Below, piece after piece: positions 47,244 through 56,726 of a stretch of 64,000 nucleotides of DNA. The notes beneath the pieces were generated by a model. That model did no database searches and was not told the origin of the DNA. It saw only the letters and a list, made by a program, of their open reading frames with translations. The stretch covers positions 3,534,001-3,598,000 of the forward strand of contig NZ_AP025032.1 of the NCBI RefSeq assembly GCF_019973775.1. Reading direction: 5' to 3'. Source of the stretch: Aureimonas sp. SA4125. Its GTDB lineage: Bacteria > Pseudomonadota > Alphaproteobacteria > Rhizobiales > Rhizobiaceae. Each line of letters starts with the position of its first letter. Position 1 is the first letter of the stretch. Both the position numbers and the translations under genes were made by a program.

Positions 47244-49433
47244 TCAGGCCGCCTTGACGCGGGCGCGGCGTGGAAGATGGGCGACGATGTTCTCGATCAT
47301 CCGCATGCCGGCACCGCCGCCGAGGCTCATGATGCTCTCGGGATGGAACTGGACGGCGGCGACCGGTTCGCTCCGGTGTTCGAATGCCATGACGATTCCG
47401 TCCTCGGTCTCGGCCGTCACCTCGAACTCCTTCGGCAACCGCACCGGATCGGCGAAGATCGAATGATAGCGGCCGACCGTCACCTCCGAGGGCAGGCCGG
47501 AGAAGATGATGCCCGCCTTCTGCACCTTGATGCGCGACGGCTTGCCGTGCACCGGCACGTGCAGCGTCCGCAGCGTCCCGCCATAGGCTTCGGCAAGCGC
47601 CTGCAAGCCGAGGCACACGCCGAATATCGGGAGGTTGCGCGCCCGCGCGGAGGCGATGGTGCCCTTGCAGTCGAAGTCGGCGGGGTTGCCGGGGCCGGGC
47701 GACAGGACGACGAGATCGGGCGCGACGCGGTCGAAGATTTCCTGCGCCACGGGGGTTCGCACCGTGGTGACGGTGGCGCCGGTCTGACGGAAATAGTTGG
47801 CGAGCGTGTGGACGAAACTGTCCTCGTGGTCGACGAGGAGAATCTGCAGCCCCTCCCCCACCTTGGCACCGGCGCGCTCGCCTGCCACGTCGTTCGGCTT
47901 GCCCGCCTCGCGGATGGCAGAGATTAGCGCCGAGGCCTTCAGTTCGGTTTCGGCCTCCTCCTCCTCCGGATTGGAATCGTAGAGAAGCGTCGCACCGGCC
48001 CGGACTTCGGCGATGCCATCCTTGAGGCGGATGGTCCGCAGCGTCAGGCCGGTGTTCATGTCGCCGTTGAAGTGGATCATGCCGACGGCGCCGCCATACC
48101 AGGCGCGCGGGCTCTTCTCGTTTTTCTCGATGAAGCGCATCGCCCAGAGTTTCGGGGCGCCCGTCACCGTCACCGCCCAGGCATGGCTGAGGAAAGCGTC
48201 GAACGCATCCATGCCCTCGCGCAGCCGGCCCTCGATGTGATCGACAGTGTGGATCAGCCGCGAATACATCTCGATCTGTCGGCGGCCGATGACGCGCACA
48301 GAGCCCGGCTCGCAGACACGGCTCTTGTCGTTGCGGTCGACGTCGGAACACATGGTGAGCTCCGACTCGTCCTTCTTGGAGTTCAGGAGCTTCAGGATCT
48401 GCTCGGAATCCGAGATGGCGTCGTCGCCGCGCTTGATCGTGCCGGAGATCGGGCAGGTCTCGACCCTGCGACCATTCACGCGCACGAACATTTCAGGCGA
48501 GGCGCCGATCAGGAACTCGTTGTCCCCCAGGTTGATGAAGAAGGAATAGGGCGACGGATTGATCGCCTTCAGCCGCCGCGACACGGCCGAAGGCGCGCTT
48601 TCGCAGCGCTCGAAGAAGGTCTGGCCGGGCACGACCTCGAACAGGTCGCCGCGAATGAACTTCTCCTTGGCCGACCTGACCAGCTCGGCATATTCGCCCG
48701 GCCGATGGTCGCCCCGCGGCGGAATGCGGTCCGACGCGGCGAAGGGCGCCTCCGGGCCGCCGCCGGCAAGACCGGAGGTGCTCGATCCATCCCTTTCGAA
48801 CTCATAGCGGTCGACATAGGCCTTCGCCGAATAGTGGTCGACCATCAGGATCTCGTCGGGCAGGAACAGGACGACATCGCGCCGGTCGCGCGGCCGCGGC
48901 AGCGTCTCCGCCACGGGATCGAACTGAAAGGCGAGATCGTAGCCGAAAGCACCGTAGAGGCCGAGATCGGCATCCTCATCCGAGCGGAACAGGGCGACCA
49001 CCGTCCGCAGCACCGAAAACACCGTCGGCATGCGCGAGCGCTCTTCCTCGGTGAAGACGCGGTCGGGCTCTTTGACCGTCAGATCGATGCGCGTCGCCGT
49101 GCGCGACTGCGCGGCGATATCCTCATGCGCCTCGATCGCCGCGGCGACAAAGCCGAGAAGCACCTCGCCGCGCGGATTCATCGCCTCGATGATCATCTCG
49201 CGCCCGGCGGAGGTCAGAACCAGCGGCGGGTCGACGATGGCCGTGTCCCAGCGCGTGTAGCGGCCGGGATACTCATAGTTCGAAGAGAATACCGCGCCGC
49301 GTCGGGTGTCGAGCCGATCGGCGAAGGGCTCGATGGCGCCCTCATAGGGCACCGTCTCGCGCCGGCGCGTCACGGTCACCCCGCCCAGCGTCACATAGCG
49401 CTCGGCACCGTCGCTCATTGTCTCGAGGGTCAT
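47244..49433 (-). CDS. trpE(G): Anthranilate synthase, fused TrpE and TrpG
   Basis: Makes anthranilate from chorismate and glutamine, the first step of tryptophan synthesis. The 729-aa chain has the same length as the S. meliloti TrpE(G) fusion. The TrpE part (about 1-510) includes the chorismate-binding block [12 protein letters not shown] and [10 protein letters not shown]; the TrpG part (about 535-729) has the amidotransferase triad Cys in [10 protein letters not shown] and His-Glu in [13 protein letters not shown] 49433 follows GGGAG; the frame is open to 49484, which overlaps the attenuator. Regulated by the trpL attenuator immediately upstream. The other trp genes are not in the window. 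Confidence 0.97.
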   Translation of the reverse strand: MTLETMSDGAERYVTLGGVTVTRRRETVPYEGAIEPFADRLDTRRGAVFSSNYEYPGRYTRWDTAIVDPPLVLTSAGREMIIEAMNPRGEVLLGFVAAAIEAHEDIAAQSRTATRIDLTVKEPDRVFTEEERSRMPTVFSVLRTVVALFRSDEDADLGLYGAFGYDLAFQFDPVAETLPRPRDRRDVVLFLPDEILMVDHYSAKAYVDRYEFERDGSSTSGLAGGGPEAPFAASDRIPPRGDHRPGEYAELVRSAKEKFIRGDLFEVVPGQTFFERCESAPSAVSRRLKAINPSPYSFFINLGDNEFLIGASPEMFVRVNGRRVETCPISGTIKRGDDAISDSEQILKLLNSKKDESELTMCSDVDRNDKSRVCEPGSVRVIGRRQIEMYSRLIHTVDHIEGRLREGMDAFDAFLSHAWAVTVTGAPKLWAMRFIEKNEKSPRAWYGGAVGMIHFNGDMNTGLTLRTIRLKDGIAEVRAGATLLYDSNPEEEEAETELKASALISAIREAGKPNDVAGERAGAKVGEGLQILLVDHEDSFVHTLANYFRQTGATVTTVRTPVAQEIFDRVAPDLVVLSPGPGNPADFDCKGTIASARARNLPIFGVCLGLQALAEAYGGTLRTLHVPVHGKPSRIKVQKAGIIFSGLPSEVTVGRYHSIFADPVRLPKEFEVTAETEDGIVMAFEHRSEPVAAVQFHPESIMSLGGGAGMRMIENIVAHLPRRARVKAA

Positions 49434-49482
49434 GGCTTCCGTCTCCCGCCGTTGAAAGGCCCTGTACCCAGCCGCCGAAAAC

Positions 49483-49553
49483 AAAAAAGGCCGCCGGCGT
49501 GAACCAGAGCGACCTTTGTCTTGAGAACACGCACGAAAACGCGCAAGGGCCGC
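49483..49553 (-). terminator. trp attenuator (terminator and antiterminator)
   Basis: Terminator stem on the minus strand: AAAGGTCGC (49517-49509) pairs with GCGGCCTTT (49494-49486), nine pairs with one G-U, followed by T6. The segment GCGGCCCTT (49553-49545), just after trpL, can pair with the same AAAGGTCGC to form an antiterminator. Ribosome stalling at the tandem Trp codons would favour the latter and allow trpE(G) transcription. Confidence 0.85.
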
Positions 49554-49556
49554 CTG

Positions 49557-49601
49557 TTAAGGAGCCTGCCACCAGAGCGTCTGCTTCGTGTCGTTCGTCA
49601 T
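49557..49601 (-). CDS. trpL: trp operon leader peptide
   Basis: A 14-aa leader, MTNDTKQTLWWQAP, with two consecutive Trp codons, followed at once by the attenuator and trpE(G). Same length and place as the S. meliloti TrpL peptide. There is no ribosome-binding site and the promoter upstream predicts transcription starting at or next to the ATG, consistent with the leaderless trpL known in S. meliloti, where the peptide and the released leader RNA also act in trans. Such added roles here are inference. Confidence 0.9.
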   Translation of the reverse strand: MTNDTKQTLWWQAP

Positions 49602-49608
49602 GTCAGAA

Positions 49609-49637
49609 GCGTTAGCGAAAGACGGCACAAAGGGCAA
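49609..49637 (-). promoter_or_regulatory. Promoter of trpL-trpE(G)
   Basis: On the minus strand, TTGCCC (49637-49632), a 17-bp spacer and TAACGC (49614-49609), placing the transcription start at about 49601, the first base of trpL. The remaining 257 bp to the EAL gene shows no gene. Confidence 0.6.
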
Positions 49638-49894
49638 TGGGGCGCTCGGGCGCCAAGGGCAAGGCGCAGACCCGCGGCAAGCGAAAACTCCCGGGCGCTC
49701 AACGCTCAGCGGTCGCGGTGTTGCGCGGAGGCCCGAAGGGTCGCGGGAAGGTCCTCGCTCTGATCGAACGGTGCCAGGACGGTATAGGTCTCTCTTGCCA
49801 AGCCGATATCGAGCCGACTGATCCCTGCGAGACCATGGTGACAGGCTGACGCATCCTGGAATTGAAGATACCGCGTGTCGTAGAGCCCTGATGC

Positions 49895-51499
49895 TCAGGC
49901 AACCCGTTCCAGTCGTTGAAAGCCTTTTGCATGGCGCTGCCGGAACGCGCAGAAGGCTTCGACATCCAGCGGTCGCGAAATATGGTAGCCCTGGACGAAG
50001 TCGATCGCGGACGGCATGGCGCGCAGCTGGCGAAGCCGCTCGGCGGTCTCGACACCCTCGACGATGATCGGCCAGCCGGATGCGTGGATCATGTCGACGG
50101 CAAAGCCCAGCATCCGCGACATGACGCTTCCCTCCGCCGCCATTGCGAAGGAGCGATCGAGCTTGACGCCATCGACCGAAAGCGCTGCGAGATTGTGGAT
50201 GTTGGAATAGCCGGTGCCGAAATCGTCGATATAGGTTTTGATGCCGGCGGCGCGCAGGGCCTCGATCTGAATCTGCGCATCGGCCACTTCGATCGCATCG
50301 TTCTCGACGATTTCCACGACGATCTGAAAGCGGTCGGCGGTGCCCTCGAACGGCTTGAACGCGTCGCAGAGGAAGGCGGCGTCGAAATCGCACGGAAAGA
50401 TGTTGAAGGTAACCGAGATCTTGCGGTCGAGAGGAAGGACGCCGGAAAGTTCGGAACAGGCTTTCTCGACGACCATGCGCGTGAATTTTCGCGTTAGGCC
50501 GAACTTCTCGACGAGCGGAATGAAACGGTCGGGATAGACGACGCTGTCGTCGACGTCGCGCCAGCGGGCGAGGACTTCGCACCCGGCAATCTCGCCGCTG
50601 CGCAGATCCATGATCGGCTGGTAGGCGCAGATCACGGAGCCGGCATCCAGGTGACGGCGGAAGCGCGACTCGAACGACCAGCGGCGGACGATCATCGCCC
50701 GCGCCATCCGCGCCAGCCACGCGGCCAGCGCCAGCGCAGTCACGAGGGTCGCGACCACATAGACCTGGCCATGGCTCAAGAGGGCCGCCAGCGGTGCTTC
50801 GGTCGCCACGCAGACGCTTGTGTTCGGCAGGCAGACCGTCTGGCGCAGGGGCGAGCCGATGCCGGCGGATTGGCGCTGCGAGGACTGGTTGCGGGCAAAG
50901 ACGCCCTGCTCTCCGGCGCGATGCCACCAGCGACCAGAGGGCGCGACGAAAACGACTTCCAGCCCCATCCATCCGGGCGGATTCATGTGCACAGTCTCGA
51001 CGGGCAGGACGACGGCGAAGGGGTCGATGTGGAGGACCGAGCCGACGAAACCCTTGAGGCCTGCGAAGGCAAGGCCACGGTCGATCCAGATTGCCGGCTC
51101 GCCATCCCGCGCTGGAATGTCGGGCTGGCCGAGCGTGATCGGCGGGTTTAAACGCCCCATGCTGACCGTGCATTCGATGATGCCGTCCGGCGCGTAGAAG
51201 AATTCGTTCAGCCCGTCAGGCCGGTAGGCGACGCCCCGGATCTGCCGGTCGAATTCCGGGGTGCAGGGCGGCGCCGTCACGTCGGCCTTCAGGACCTCGA
51301 AGGTTTCCGCCGCCTGTCGCGCTCTCTCCGCATAGGGTTGCAGGATCGACTGGCTCTGCCGTGCCATTTCCTGCGAAATCTCCTGCCATGCAAACAGGAG
51401 GGCACCGGTACCGAAGAGGCCGAACAAAATGGCGCCCAGCAGCAGGCTGATGACTGTCTGCTGCCGGGCCGAGATGAGGAGTCTCACGAATTTTGCCAT
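49895..51499 (-). CDS. EAL-domain c-di-GMP phosphodiesterase with CSS-motif-like sensor
   Basis: A 534-aa membrane protein. Helix at about 15-37, a periplasmic domain (about 40-235) with conserved-type cysteines (APPCTPEF and SVCVATE) resembling CSS-motif redox-sensing domains, a second helix near 240-262, then an EAL domain (about 280-530). The signature reads EVLARW instead of EALLRW, a change found in active enzymes; DDFGTGYSN, VEIVEND, KLDRSF and EGVET are kept, so c-di-GMP hydrolysis to pGpG is likely. It may sense periplasmic thiol state. No partner gene adjacent. Confidence 0.9.
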   Translation of the reverse strand: MAKFVRLLISARQQTVISLLLGAILFGLFGTGALLFAWQEISQEMARQSQSILQPYAERARQAAETFEVLKADVTAPPCTPEFDRQIRGVAYRPDGLNEFFYAPDGIIECTVSMGRLNPPITLGQPDIPARDGEPAIWIDRGLAFAGLKGFVGSVLHIDPFAVVLPVETVHMNPPGWMGLEVVFVAPSGRWWHRAGEQGVFARNQSSQRQSAGIGSPLRQTVCLPNTSVCVATEAPLAALLSHGQVYVVATLVTALALAAWLARMARAMIVRRWSFESRFRRHLDAGSVICAYQPIMDLRSGEIAGCEVLARWRDVDDSVVYPDRFIPLVEKFGLTRKFTRMVVEKACSELSGVLPLDRKISVTFNIFPCDFDAAFLCDAFKPFEGTADRFQIVVEIVENDAIEVADAQIQIEALRAAGIKTYIDDFGTGYSNIHNLAALSVDGVKLDRSFAMAAEGSVMSRMLGFAVDMIHASGWPIIVEGVETAERLRQLRAMPSAIDFVQGYHISRPLDVEAFCAFRQRHAKGFQRLERVA

Positions 51500-51598
51500 T
51501 ACAAGCCCGATGCGAGTTCACGCAATCAGGCCGGAATTACCTGAATGACAGATTAATCACGGTTGAGTGATTTCTATCTCTATGGCTGGCGACCGAAT

Positions 51599-53278
51599 CT
51601 AGAAGAGACCGTGGATGTGGCCTTCGGGTCCGAGGTGGATGCGCTCGGCCGATGGACTGCGCGGCAGCCCGGGCATGGTCATGATCTCGCCGCAGATCGC
51701 CACGACGAAGCCGGCGCCCGCCGACAGGCGAACCTCGCGAACATGCACCACATGCCCGTCCGGCGCGCCGCGCCGCGTGGGATCTGTCGTGAACGAATAC
51801 TGGGTCTTGGCCATGCAGACCGGCAGGTTTCCGTGTCCCTGCGACTGGAACTGCGCAAGCTGCGTCGCGACGCCCTTTTCCATCGTGACCGCCGCGCCCC
51901 GGTAGATGCGCTTGACGATGGTCTCGATCTTTTCAAGGAGGGGCATCTCGTCCGGGTAGATCGGGGAAAAGTCTGCCGTGCCGCCATCGGCAAGGGCGGC
52001 GACCTTGCGGGCCAGTTCCTCGATGCCCGCCGACCCCTGCGCCCAATGGCGGCAAAGCACCGCCTCCGCACCCATCGCGGCGGCATAGGACTTGACGGCG
52101 TCGATCTCGGCCTCGGTATCGGAGCTGAAATGGTTGATCGCCACCAGCACCGGCACGCCGAACTGGCCGATGTTCTCGATGTGCCGGCCGAGATTGGCGC
52201 AGCCGCGCGTCACCGCCGCCACGTCCTCGGTGCCGAGATCCTCCTTGGCAACGCCGCCGTTCATCTTCATGGCGCGTACCGTCGCGACGATGACGCAGGC
52301 AGCGGGTTTCAGCCCAGCCTTGCGGCACTTGATGTCGAAGAATTTTTCGGCGCCGAGATCGGCGCCGAAGCCGGCCTCGGTGACGACGTAGTCGGCAAGC
52401 TTCATCGCCGTCGTCGTCGCCACGACCGAATTGCAGCCATGGGCGATGTTGGCGAAGGGGCCGCCGTGGACGAAGGCCGGGTTGTTCTCGAGCGTCTGTA
52501 CGAGGTTCGGCTGCATCGCATCCTTCAGAAGCACCGCCATCGCCCCGTCGGCCTTGATGTCGCGGGCAAGGACCGGACTCTTGTCGACGCGATAGGCGAT
52601 GACGATCCTGCCAAGCCGCTCCTCGAGGTCCTTGAGATCACGGGAAAGGCAGAGGATCGCCATCACCTCGGAGGCCACGGTGATGTCGAAGCCGGACTCG
52701 CGCGGATAACCGTTCGGAACACCGCCGAGGGACGTCACGATCTCGCGCAGCGAGCGGTCGTTCATGTCGAGGACGCGGCGCCAGACGACGCGGCGCGTGT
52801 CGATCTTCTGCTCGTTGCCCCAGTAGATGTGGTTGTCGAGGAGCGCGGCGAGAAGGTTGTGGGCCGAGGTGATGGCGTGGAAATCGCCGGTGAAATGAAG
52901 GTTCATGTCCTCCATCGGGATCACCTGCGCGTAACCGCCGCCGGCCGCCCCGCCCTTCACGCCGAAGCAGGGACCGAGGGACGCCTCGCGGATGCAGACC
53001 ACCGCGCGCTTGCCGATCCGGTTCAGCCCGTCGCCGAGCCCGACCGTCGTCGTCGTCTTGCCCTCGCCGGCCGGCGTCGGATTGACCGCGGTGACGAGGA
53101 TCAGCTTGCCGTCGGGCCGCCCTTCGAGGGAGCGGATGAACTCGGCGGTGACCTTCGCCTTGTCGTGACCATAGGGAATGAGATGCTCTTCCGCGATCCC
53201 GAGCTTCTCGGCGACTTCGCGGATCGGCCGCTTGCTCGCTGCTCGGGCGATCTCGATATCCGACTTCACGTCCGCCAT
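51599..53278 (-). CDS. fhs: Formate--tetrahydrofolate ligase
   Basis: ATP-dependent formation of 10-formyl-tetrahydrofolate from formate, feeding purine and one-carbon metabolism. The 559-aa length is standard. The P-loop-like [19 protein letters not shown] is near residue 65, with [19 protein letters not shown] and [13 protein letters not shown] also typical. ATG 53278 ([14 protein letters not shown]) is chosen because the family begins there; the frame is open 47 codons further upstream but crosses a terminator. Stand-alone gene. Confidence 0.97.
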   Translation of the reverse strand: MADVKSDIEIARAASKRPIREVAEKLGIAEEHLIPYGHDKAKVTAEFIRSLEGRPDGKLILVTAVNPTPAGEGKTTTTVGLGDGLNRIGKRAVVCIREASLGPCFGVKGGAAGGGYAQVIPMEDMNLHFTGDFHAITSAHNLLAALLDNHIYWGNEQKIDTRRVVWRRVLDMNDRSLREIVTSLGGVPNGYPRESGFDITVASEVMAILCLSRDLKDLEERLGRIVIAYRVDKSPVLARDIKADGAMAVLLKDAMQPNLVQTLENNPAFVHGGPFANIAHGCNSVVATTTAMKLADYVVTEAGFGADLGAEKFFDIKCRKAGLKPAACVIVATVRAMKMNGGVAKEDLGTEDVAAVTRGCANLGRHIENIGQFGVPVLVAINHFSSDTEAEIDAVKSYAAAMGAEAVLCRHWAQGSAGIEELARKVAALADGGTADFSPIYPDEMPLLEKIETIVKRIYRGAAVTMEKGVATQLAQFQSQGHGNLPVCMAKTQYSFTTDPTRRGAPDGHVVHVREVRLSAGAGFVVAICGEIMTMPGLPRSPSAERIHLGPEGHIHGLF

Positions 53279-53629
53279 GACCGCTCTTGCCCCCGCCCCT
53301 GATGCTACGATCGGTAGCGGCGACGCAATGGCGATACAAGCGCAAAATCTCGACCCGAGCGGCAAGGGCAGCGGACATGGAAAAGCCCGGACGGGAGGGT
53401 CCGGGCTTCTCTGATGCACGTGTCCGGATCGATGGCACGGGGAGGACGTGACCGCGATCCGCTCTGTCAGGTGCCACAGCGTCTCTTGCCGGTTTCGATC
53501 GAGCGGGAGGAACTCGTCTGGCCGGGAAGCGTCTCTGGCAAGGAGACCATGGGCCTGCCGGCTGATGCGAGGCTTACGCCCGGCAAGCGATGGTCGCGCC
53601 GCGAACAGCCGCCTGCCGGCGCGCCGCCG
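53279..53629. other. 351-bp intergenic region upstream of fhs
   Basis: Lies between fhs and the end of the HxlR-type gene (both minus strand). It contains the terminator at 53381-53408 and presumably the fhs promoter in the roughly 100 bp nearest fhs, where I see no strong consensus. No gene or riboswitch-like structure recognised. Confidence 0.5.
53381..53408 (-). terminator. Rho-independent terminator upstream of fhs
   Basis: A perfect 10-bp stem, AAGCCCGGAC / GTCCGGGCTT, with a 6-nt loop and a T4 run on the minus strand. It would end transcription coming from the HxlR-type gene before fhs. Confidence 0.72.
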
Positions 53630-54322
53630 TCAGGCGGCCTTTCCAGCTTTTGGCGGCAGGGGAAAGAGGGTTGCGAACCGTTCAGCCAATACCCGGTCGC
53701 CCGAGAGCGCGAGAGCGCCGGCGGCCTCCAGCGCGGCGACCGGCTGGCCGCCATAGAGCCAGCCGGCGATCGCCCTCGGCTCGCCCGAGATGACGAGATC
53801 GGCCAGCTCGAAGGGACCGCCGGCAATGACGAAACCGCCGTCGGCGAGATGACCCAGAAAACTCTCCGGCCCAAGCTTGAAGCCGATCGTGGCATCGAGA
53901 CCTGCCGCCCTGCGGGGATCGAGCATGGTGCGCAGCGACAAAATGAGCGAGGCCGCGCTGAAGGGAAGGCTCGGATCATGCGCCGGCGACCGGGCTGCCC
54001 AGCGGCCAAGCGCCTGGAAGATCGGCTCGCTCTCGTAACCCCAGGGCGTCAGTTCGTAGACCTGAACGGCCCCGGGCGGCGGCAGCCGGCGCCGGACCAG
54101 CACGCCCGTCCCCTCCAGCCCTTCCAGCCGCTGCGTCAGGACATTGGCGCTGATGCCCGGGAGGCTGGCGCGCAAGTCGCCGAAGCGTTTCGGCCCGAGC
54201 ATGAGTTCGCGGATGACCAGAAGCGCCCAGCGATCCCCGACGAGATCGAGCGCGTGGGCGGCGGCGCACGCGTCGTCGTAGCGCCGCCGTTCAGGATTTT
54301 TAGTTATTTTTTGTGACTTCAT
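53630..54322 (-). CDS. HxlR-family transcriptional regulator with C-terminal SCP2-like domain
   Basis: A 230-aa regulator. The winged-helix HxlR domain is at about 15-110 (CAAAHALDLVGDRWALLVI, then LMLGPKRFGDLRASLPGIS); the C-terminal part (about 130-225) resembles an SCP2-like or ligand-binding fold. ATG 54322 (MKSQKITKNPERRRYDD) is used because the family starts there. Divergent from a VOC gene across 61 AT-rich bp containing GTTGCAATTGATAAC, a possible operator, so it likely controls itself and the neighbouring cassette. Confidence 0.9.
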   Translation of the reverse strand: MKSQKITKNPERRRYDDACAAAHALDLVGDRWALLVIRELMLGPKRFGDLRASLPGISANVLTQRLEGLEGTGVLVRRRLPPPGAVQVYELTPWGYESEPIFQALGRWAARSPAHDPSLPFSAASLILSLRTMLDPRRAAGLDATIGFKLGPESFLGHLADGGFVIAGGPFELADLVISGEPRAIAGWLYGGQPVAALEAAGALALSGDRVLAERFATLFPLPPKAGKAA

Positions 54323-54383
54323 AGTTGCAATTGATAACGCGAGCCGGCATGCTTCGTCAAACAAACGATCTGGGAGGACGTGC

Positions 54384-54809
54384 ATGGCCAAGCTGATATT
54401 CCTCAATCTTCCGGTGACAGACCTCGCCCGTTCCATCGCCTTCTACCGGGCGATCGGTGCCGAGCAGAACCATCAGTTCTCGGACGAGACGGGGGCCTGC
54501 ATGGTCCTGTCCGACACCATCCACCTGATGCTCCTGACCCATCCGAAATACCGCCAGTTCACGGCCAAGCCGATCGCCGACACCCATGTCGTTTCGGCAG
54601 CGCTGATCTGCCTGTCCGAGGAGAGCCGCGCGGCCGTCGACGCGACCGTCGGCTGGGCGGGTGAAGCCGGTGGCCGCGCCGACGCAAGCCCGCTGCAGGA
54701 TCATGGCTGGATGTATTCCCGCTCCTTCGACGATCCGGACGGCCATACGTTCGAGATCATGTGGATGGACCCCGCCGCAGCCCACGCGGAAGCCCACGCG
54801 GCTGCCTGA
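54384..54809 (+). CDS. VOC (glyoxalase/bleomycin-resistance) superfamily protein
   Basis: A 141-aa single VOC protein: FLNLPVTDLARSIAFYRAIG at the N-terminus and DDPDGHTFEIMWMDP at the C-terminus, the pattern of the lactoylglutathione-lyase-like group often found next to small-molecule resistance genes. GGGAGG precedes the ATG. First gene of a five-gene cassette divergent from the HxlR regulator. Substrate unknown. Confidence 0.9.
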   Translation: MAKLIFLNLPVTDLARSIAFYRAIGAEQNHQFSDETGACMVLSDTIHLMLLTHPKYRQFTAKPIADTHVVSAALICLSEESRAAVDATVGWAGEAGGRADASPLQDHGWMYSRSFDDPDGHTFEIMWMDPAAAHAEAHAAA

Positions 54810-54832
54810 CGCTCGCTGATCGAGGAGAGACG

Positions 54833-55294
54833 ATGACCGACGTGCACGAACTGTCCCTCACCCGGCTGATCGCCGCCCCGCCCGAAATGGTCTACCGCGT
54901 CTGGACGACGCGGACCGGCGAATGGTTCGCGCCCAAGCCCTACACGACGCCCGGGGTCGAGCTCGATCTGCGGCCCGGCGGGATCGCCCGCATGGACATG
55001 CAGGCACCCGACGGCACCGCTCTGCCGAACCAGGGCGTCTTTCTCGAGGTGGTGCCGAACGAAAGGCTCGTCTACACCGACGCCTTCACGTCCGGCTGGA
55101 AGCCGCAGGATGCCTTCATCCTCGTCATTATCACCTTCGCGCCCGAAGCGGGCGGCACGCGCTACGCCGCAACCGTGCGCCACTGGAGCGCCGAGGCGAT
55201 GAAGCGGCACGAGGAGATGGGATTTCACCAGGGCTGGGGCACCGTGGCCGATCAGCTCGCAGGCCTTGCCGAAGCCGAGACCGCCCACGCCTGA
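54833..55294 (+). CDS. SRPBCC/AHSA1-family protein
   Basis: A 153-aa START/Bet v 1-like hydrophobic-ligand-binding protein of the AHSA1 group: LSLTRLIAAPPEMVYRVWTT at the start, DLRPGGIARMDM in the middle, and GTRYAATVRHWSAEAMKRHE, then MGFHQGWG, at the end. ATG 54833 follows GAGGAGAG, 23 bp after the VOC gene. Members take part in stress and detoxification cassettes; no enzymatic residues can be assigned. Confidence 0.9.
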   Translation: MTDVHELSLTRLIAAPPEMVYRVWTTRTGEWFAPKPYTTPGVELDLRPGGIARMDMQAPDGTALPNQGVFLEVVPNERLVYTDAFTSGWKPQDAFILVIITFAPEAGGTRYAATVRHWSAEAMKRHEEMGFHQGWGTVADQLAGLAEAETAHA

Positions 55295-55440
55295 CCATCG
55301 AGCGTGCCGCGATGCGGTCTCTGCCGGCAGGGATGCGGTCTCTGCGGCAGGAAGGCGTGCCGCTCCAAGGAAAGCATGCCGGTCGCGGCCGGAAGAGCTG
55401 CCGGACCAGGCGCAACATGCCACAGTCAACGGAGGTCTGA

Positions 55441-55806
55441 ATGTCCTATGTCGATGGTTTCGTCGTACCGGTGCCGGCGGCGAAGAAGGAAGAATACCGG
55501 GTAATGTCGGAAAAGGCCTCGGTCGTCTTTCTCGAACACGGCGCGACGCGCCATGTCGAGTGCTGGGGCGACGACGTGCCCGACGGCAAGGTCACCGACT
55601 TCAAGGGCTCGGTGAAGGCCGAGGACGGAGAGGTCGTCGTCTTCTCCTGGATCGAATGGCCGTCCAAGGCAGCGCGCGATATGGGAATGGCCGCGGCAAT
55701 GAAGGACCCCCGCCTTGACGGGATGGGTCCCATGCCCTTCGACGGAAAGCGCATGATCTTCGGCGGCTTCGCCGTCATTCTCGATGTCGCGGGCACGGCC
55801 TCGTGA
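55441..55806 (+). CDS. DUF1428 family protein
   Basis: A 121-aa dimeric alpha-beta barrel type protein: MSYVDGFVVPVPAAKKEEYR and the end block MPFDGKRMIFGGFAVILD are typical of DUF1428 (E. coli YbaA-like). Function unknown. A 146-bp gap separates it from the SRPBCC gene and holds short direct repeats of GCGGTCTCTGCGGC-like sequence, no gene. Its end overlaps the GTG start of the next gene. Confidence 0.9.
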   Translation: MSYVDGFVVPVPAAKKEEYRVMSEKASVVFLEHGATRHVECWGDDVPDGKVTDFKGSVKAEDGEVVVFSWIEWPSKAARDMGMAAAMKDPRLDGMGPMPFDGKRMIFGGFAVILDVAGTAS

Positions 55807-56288
55807 CCGGGATCCGGCCCTGCCTCTGGTTCGACGGCAAGGCCGAGGAGGCGGCACGCTTCTACGTTTCGCTGGTGCCGGGTTCCAGTCTCGACCACGT
55901 TCACCGCGGGCTGATGGACTGGCCGGGCGGCGCCAAGGGAGACGTGCTGATGGCAGAGTTCACCCTCGCCGGCCGGCCGCATCTCGCCCTGAACGGCGGC
56001 CCGTACTTCCAGTTCACGCCGGCCGTCTCCATGGCCCTCGCCTGCGCCGACCAGGCGGAGGTCGACCGCCTCTGGGACGCGCTCTCCGACGGAGGCTCGG
56101 TCATGGAATGCGGCTGGCTGACGGACCGCTACGGGCTTTCCTGGCAGATCGTCCCTGCCCGCCTCAACGAGATGATGCGCGACAGCGACTCGGCCAGGGT
56201 GGAACGGGTGATGCGGGCGATGTTCACGATGGTGAAACTCGACATCGCCGCGCTGGAAGCGGCCTATGCCGCGGAAGCCGCAACGTAA
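55803..56288 (+). CDS. VOC-family protein (PhnB-like)
   Basis: A 161-aa protein of the PhnB / 3-demethylubiquinone-methyltransferase-like VOC group: IRPCLWFDGKAEEAARFYVS, LNGGPYFQFTPAVSMALAC and DRYGLSWQIVPARLNEMM. The name methyltransferase is historical; no SAM site is seen. GTG 55803 overlaps the DUF1428 stop (GTGA). Fourth gene of the cassette. Confidence 0.9.
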   Translation: MTGIRPCLWFDGKAEEAARFYVSLVPGSSLDHVHRGLMDWPGGAKGDVLMAEFTLAGRPHLALNGGPYFQFTPAVSMALACADQAEVDRLWDALSDGGSVMECGWLTDRYGLSWQIVPARLNEMMRDSDSARVERVMRAMFTMVKLDIAALEAAYAAEAAT

Positions 56289-56354
56289 GGCCGCGCCTCG
56301 GGACGTGGGCGCATCCTCGGAGAGAGGACGACAGGACAAGCGGAGAGAGCGATC

Positions 56355-56726
56355 ATGCGCGTGATGGTGCTGGTGAAGGCGACCGGGGACAGCGAGAAGG
56401 GTTTTGTCCCGACGCCGGAGACGATGGCGATGATGGCGGCCATGGGCCGGTTCAACGACGAATTGCAGGAGGCCGGAATCCTCGTCTCCGGCGACGGCCT
56501 GACGCCCTCCTCCCGGGGCAAGCGGATCGCCTTCGACGGCACCGGCCGCACCGTCATCGACGGGCCCTTCCCCGCAACCCGCGAACTGGTCGCCGGCTTC
56601 TGGCTCTGGAACGTCCGGGACATGGACGAGGCCGTCGCCTGGGTGAAGCGCTGCCCGAACCCGATGCCGGGTCCAAGCGAAATCGAGATCCGGCCGCTTT
56701 ATGAAATGGAGGACTGGACGGCCTAG
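56355..56726 (+). CDS. YciI-family (DGPF-domain) protein
   Basis: A 123-aa protein: MRVMVLVKATGDSEKG, GRTVIDGPFPATRELVAGFW and a C-terminal IEIRPLYEMEDW, typical of the DGPF/YCII domain family often tied to ECF sigma factors. No sigma-factor gene is nearby. Last gene of the HxlR-linked cassette, 66 bp after the VOC gene. Its TAG stop lies in a palindromic repeat. Confidence 0.9.
   Translation: MRVMVLVKATGDSEKGFVPTPETMAMMAAMGRFNDELQEAGILVSGDGLTPSSRGKRIAFDGTGRTVIDGPFPATRELVAGFWLWNVRDMDEAVAWVKRCPNPMPGPSEIEIRPLYEMEDWTA

Noticed and set aside
53279..53629. Search for a folate riboswitch upstream of fhs
   Set aside because: No compact two-helix leader near the start; only a simple terminator hairpin belonging to the upstream gene.
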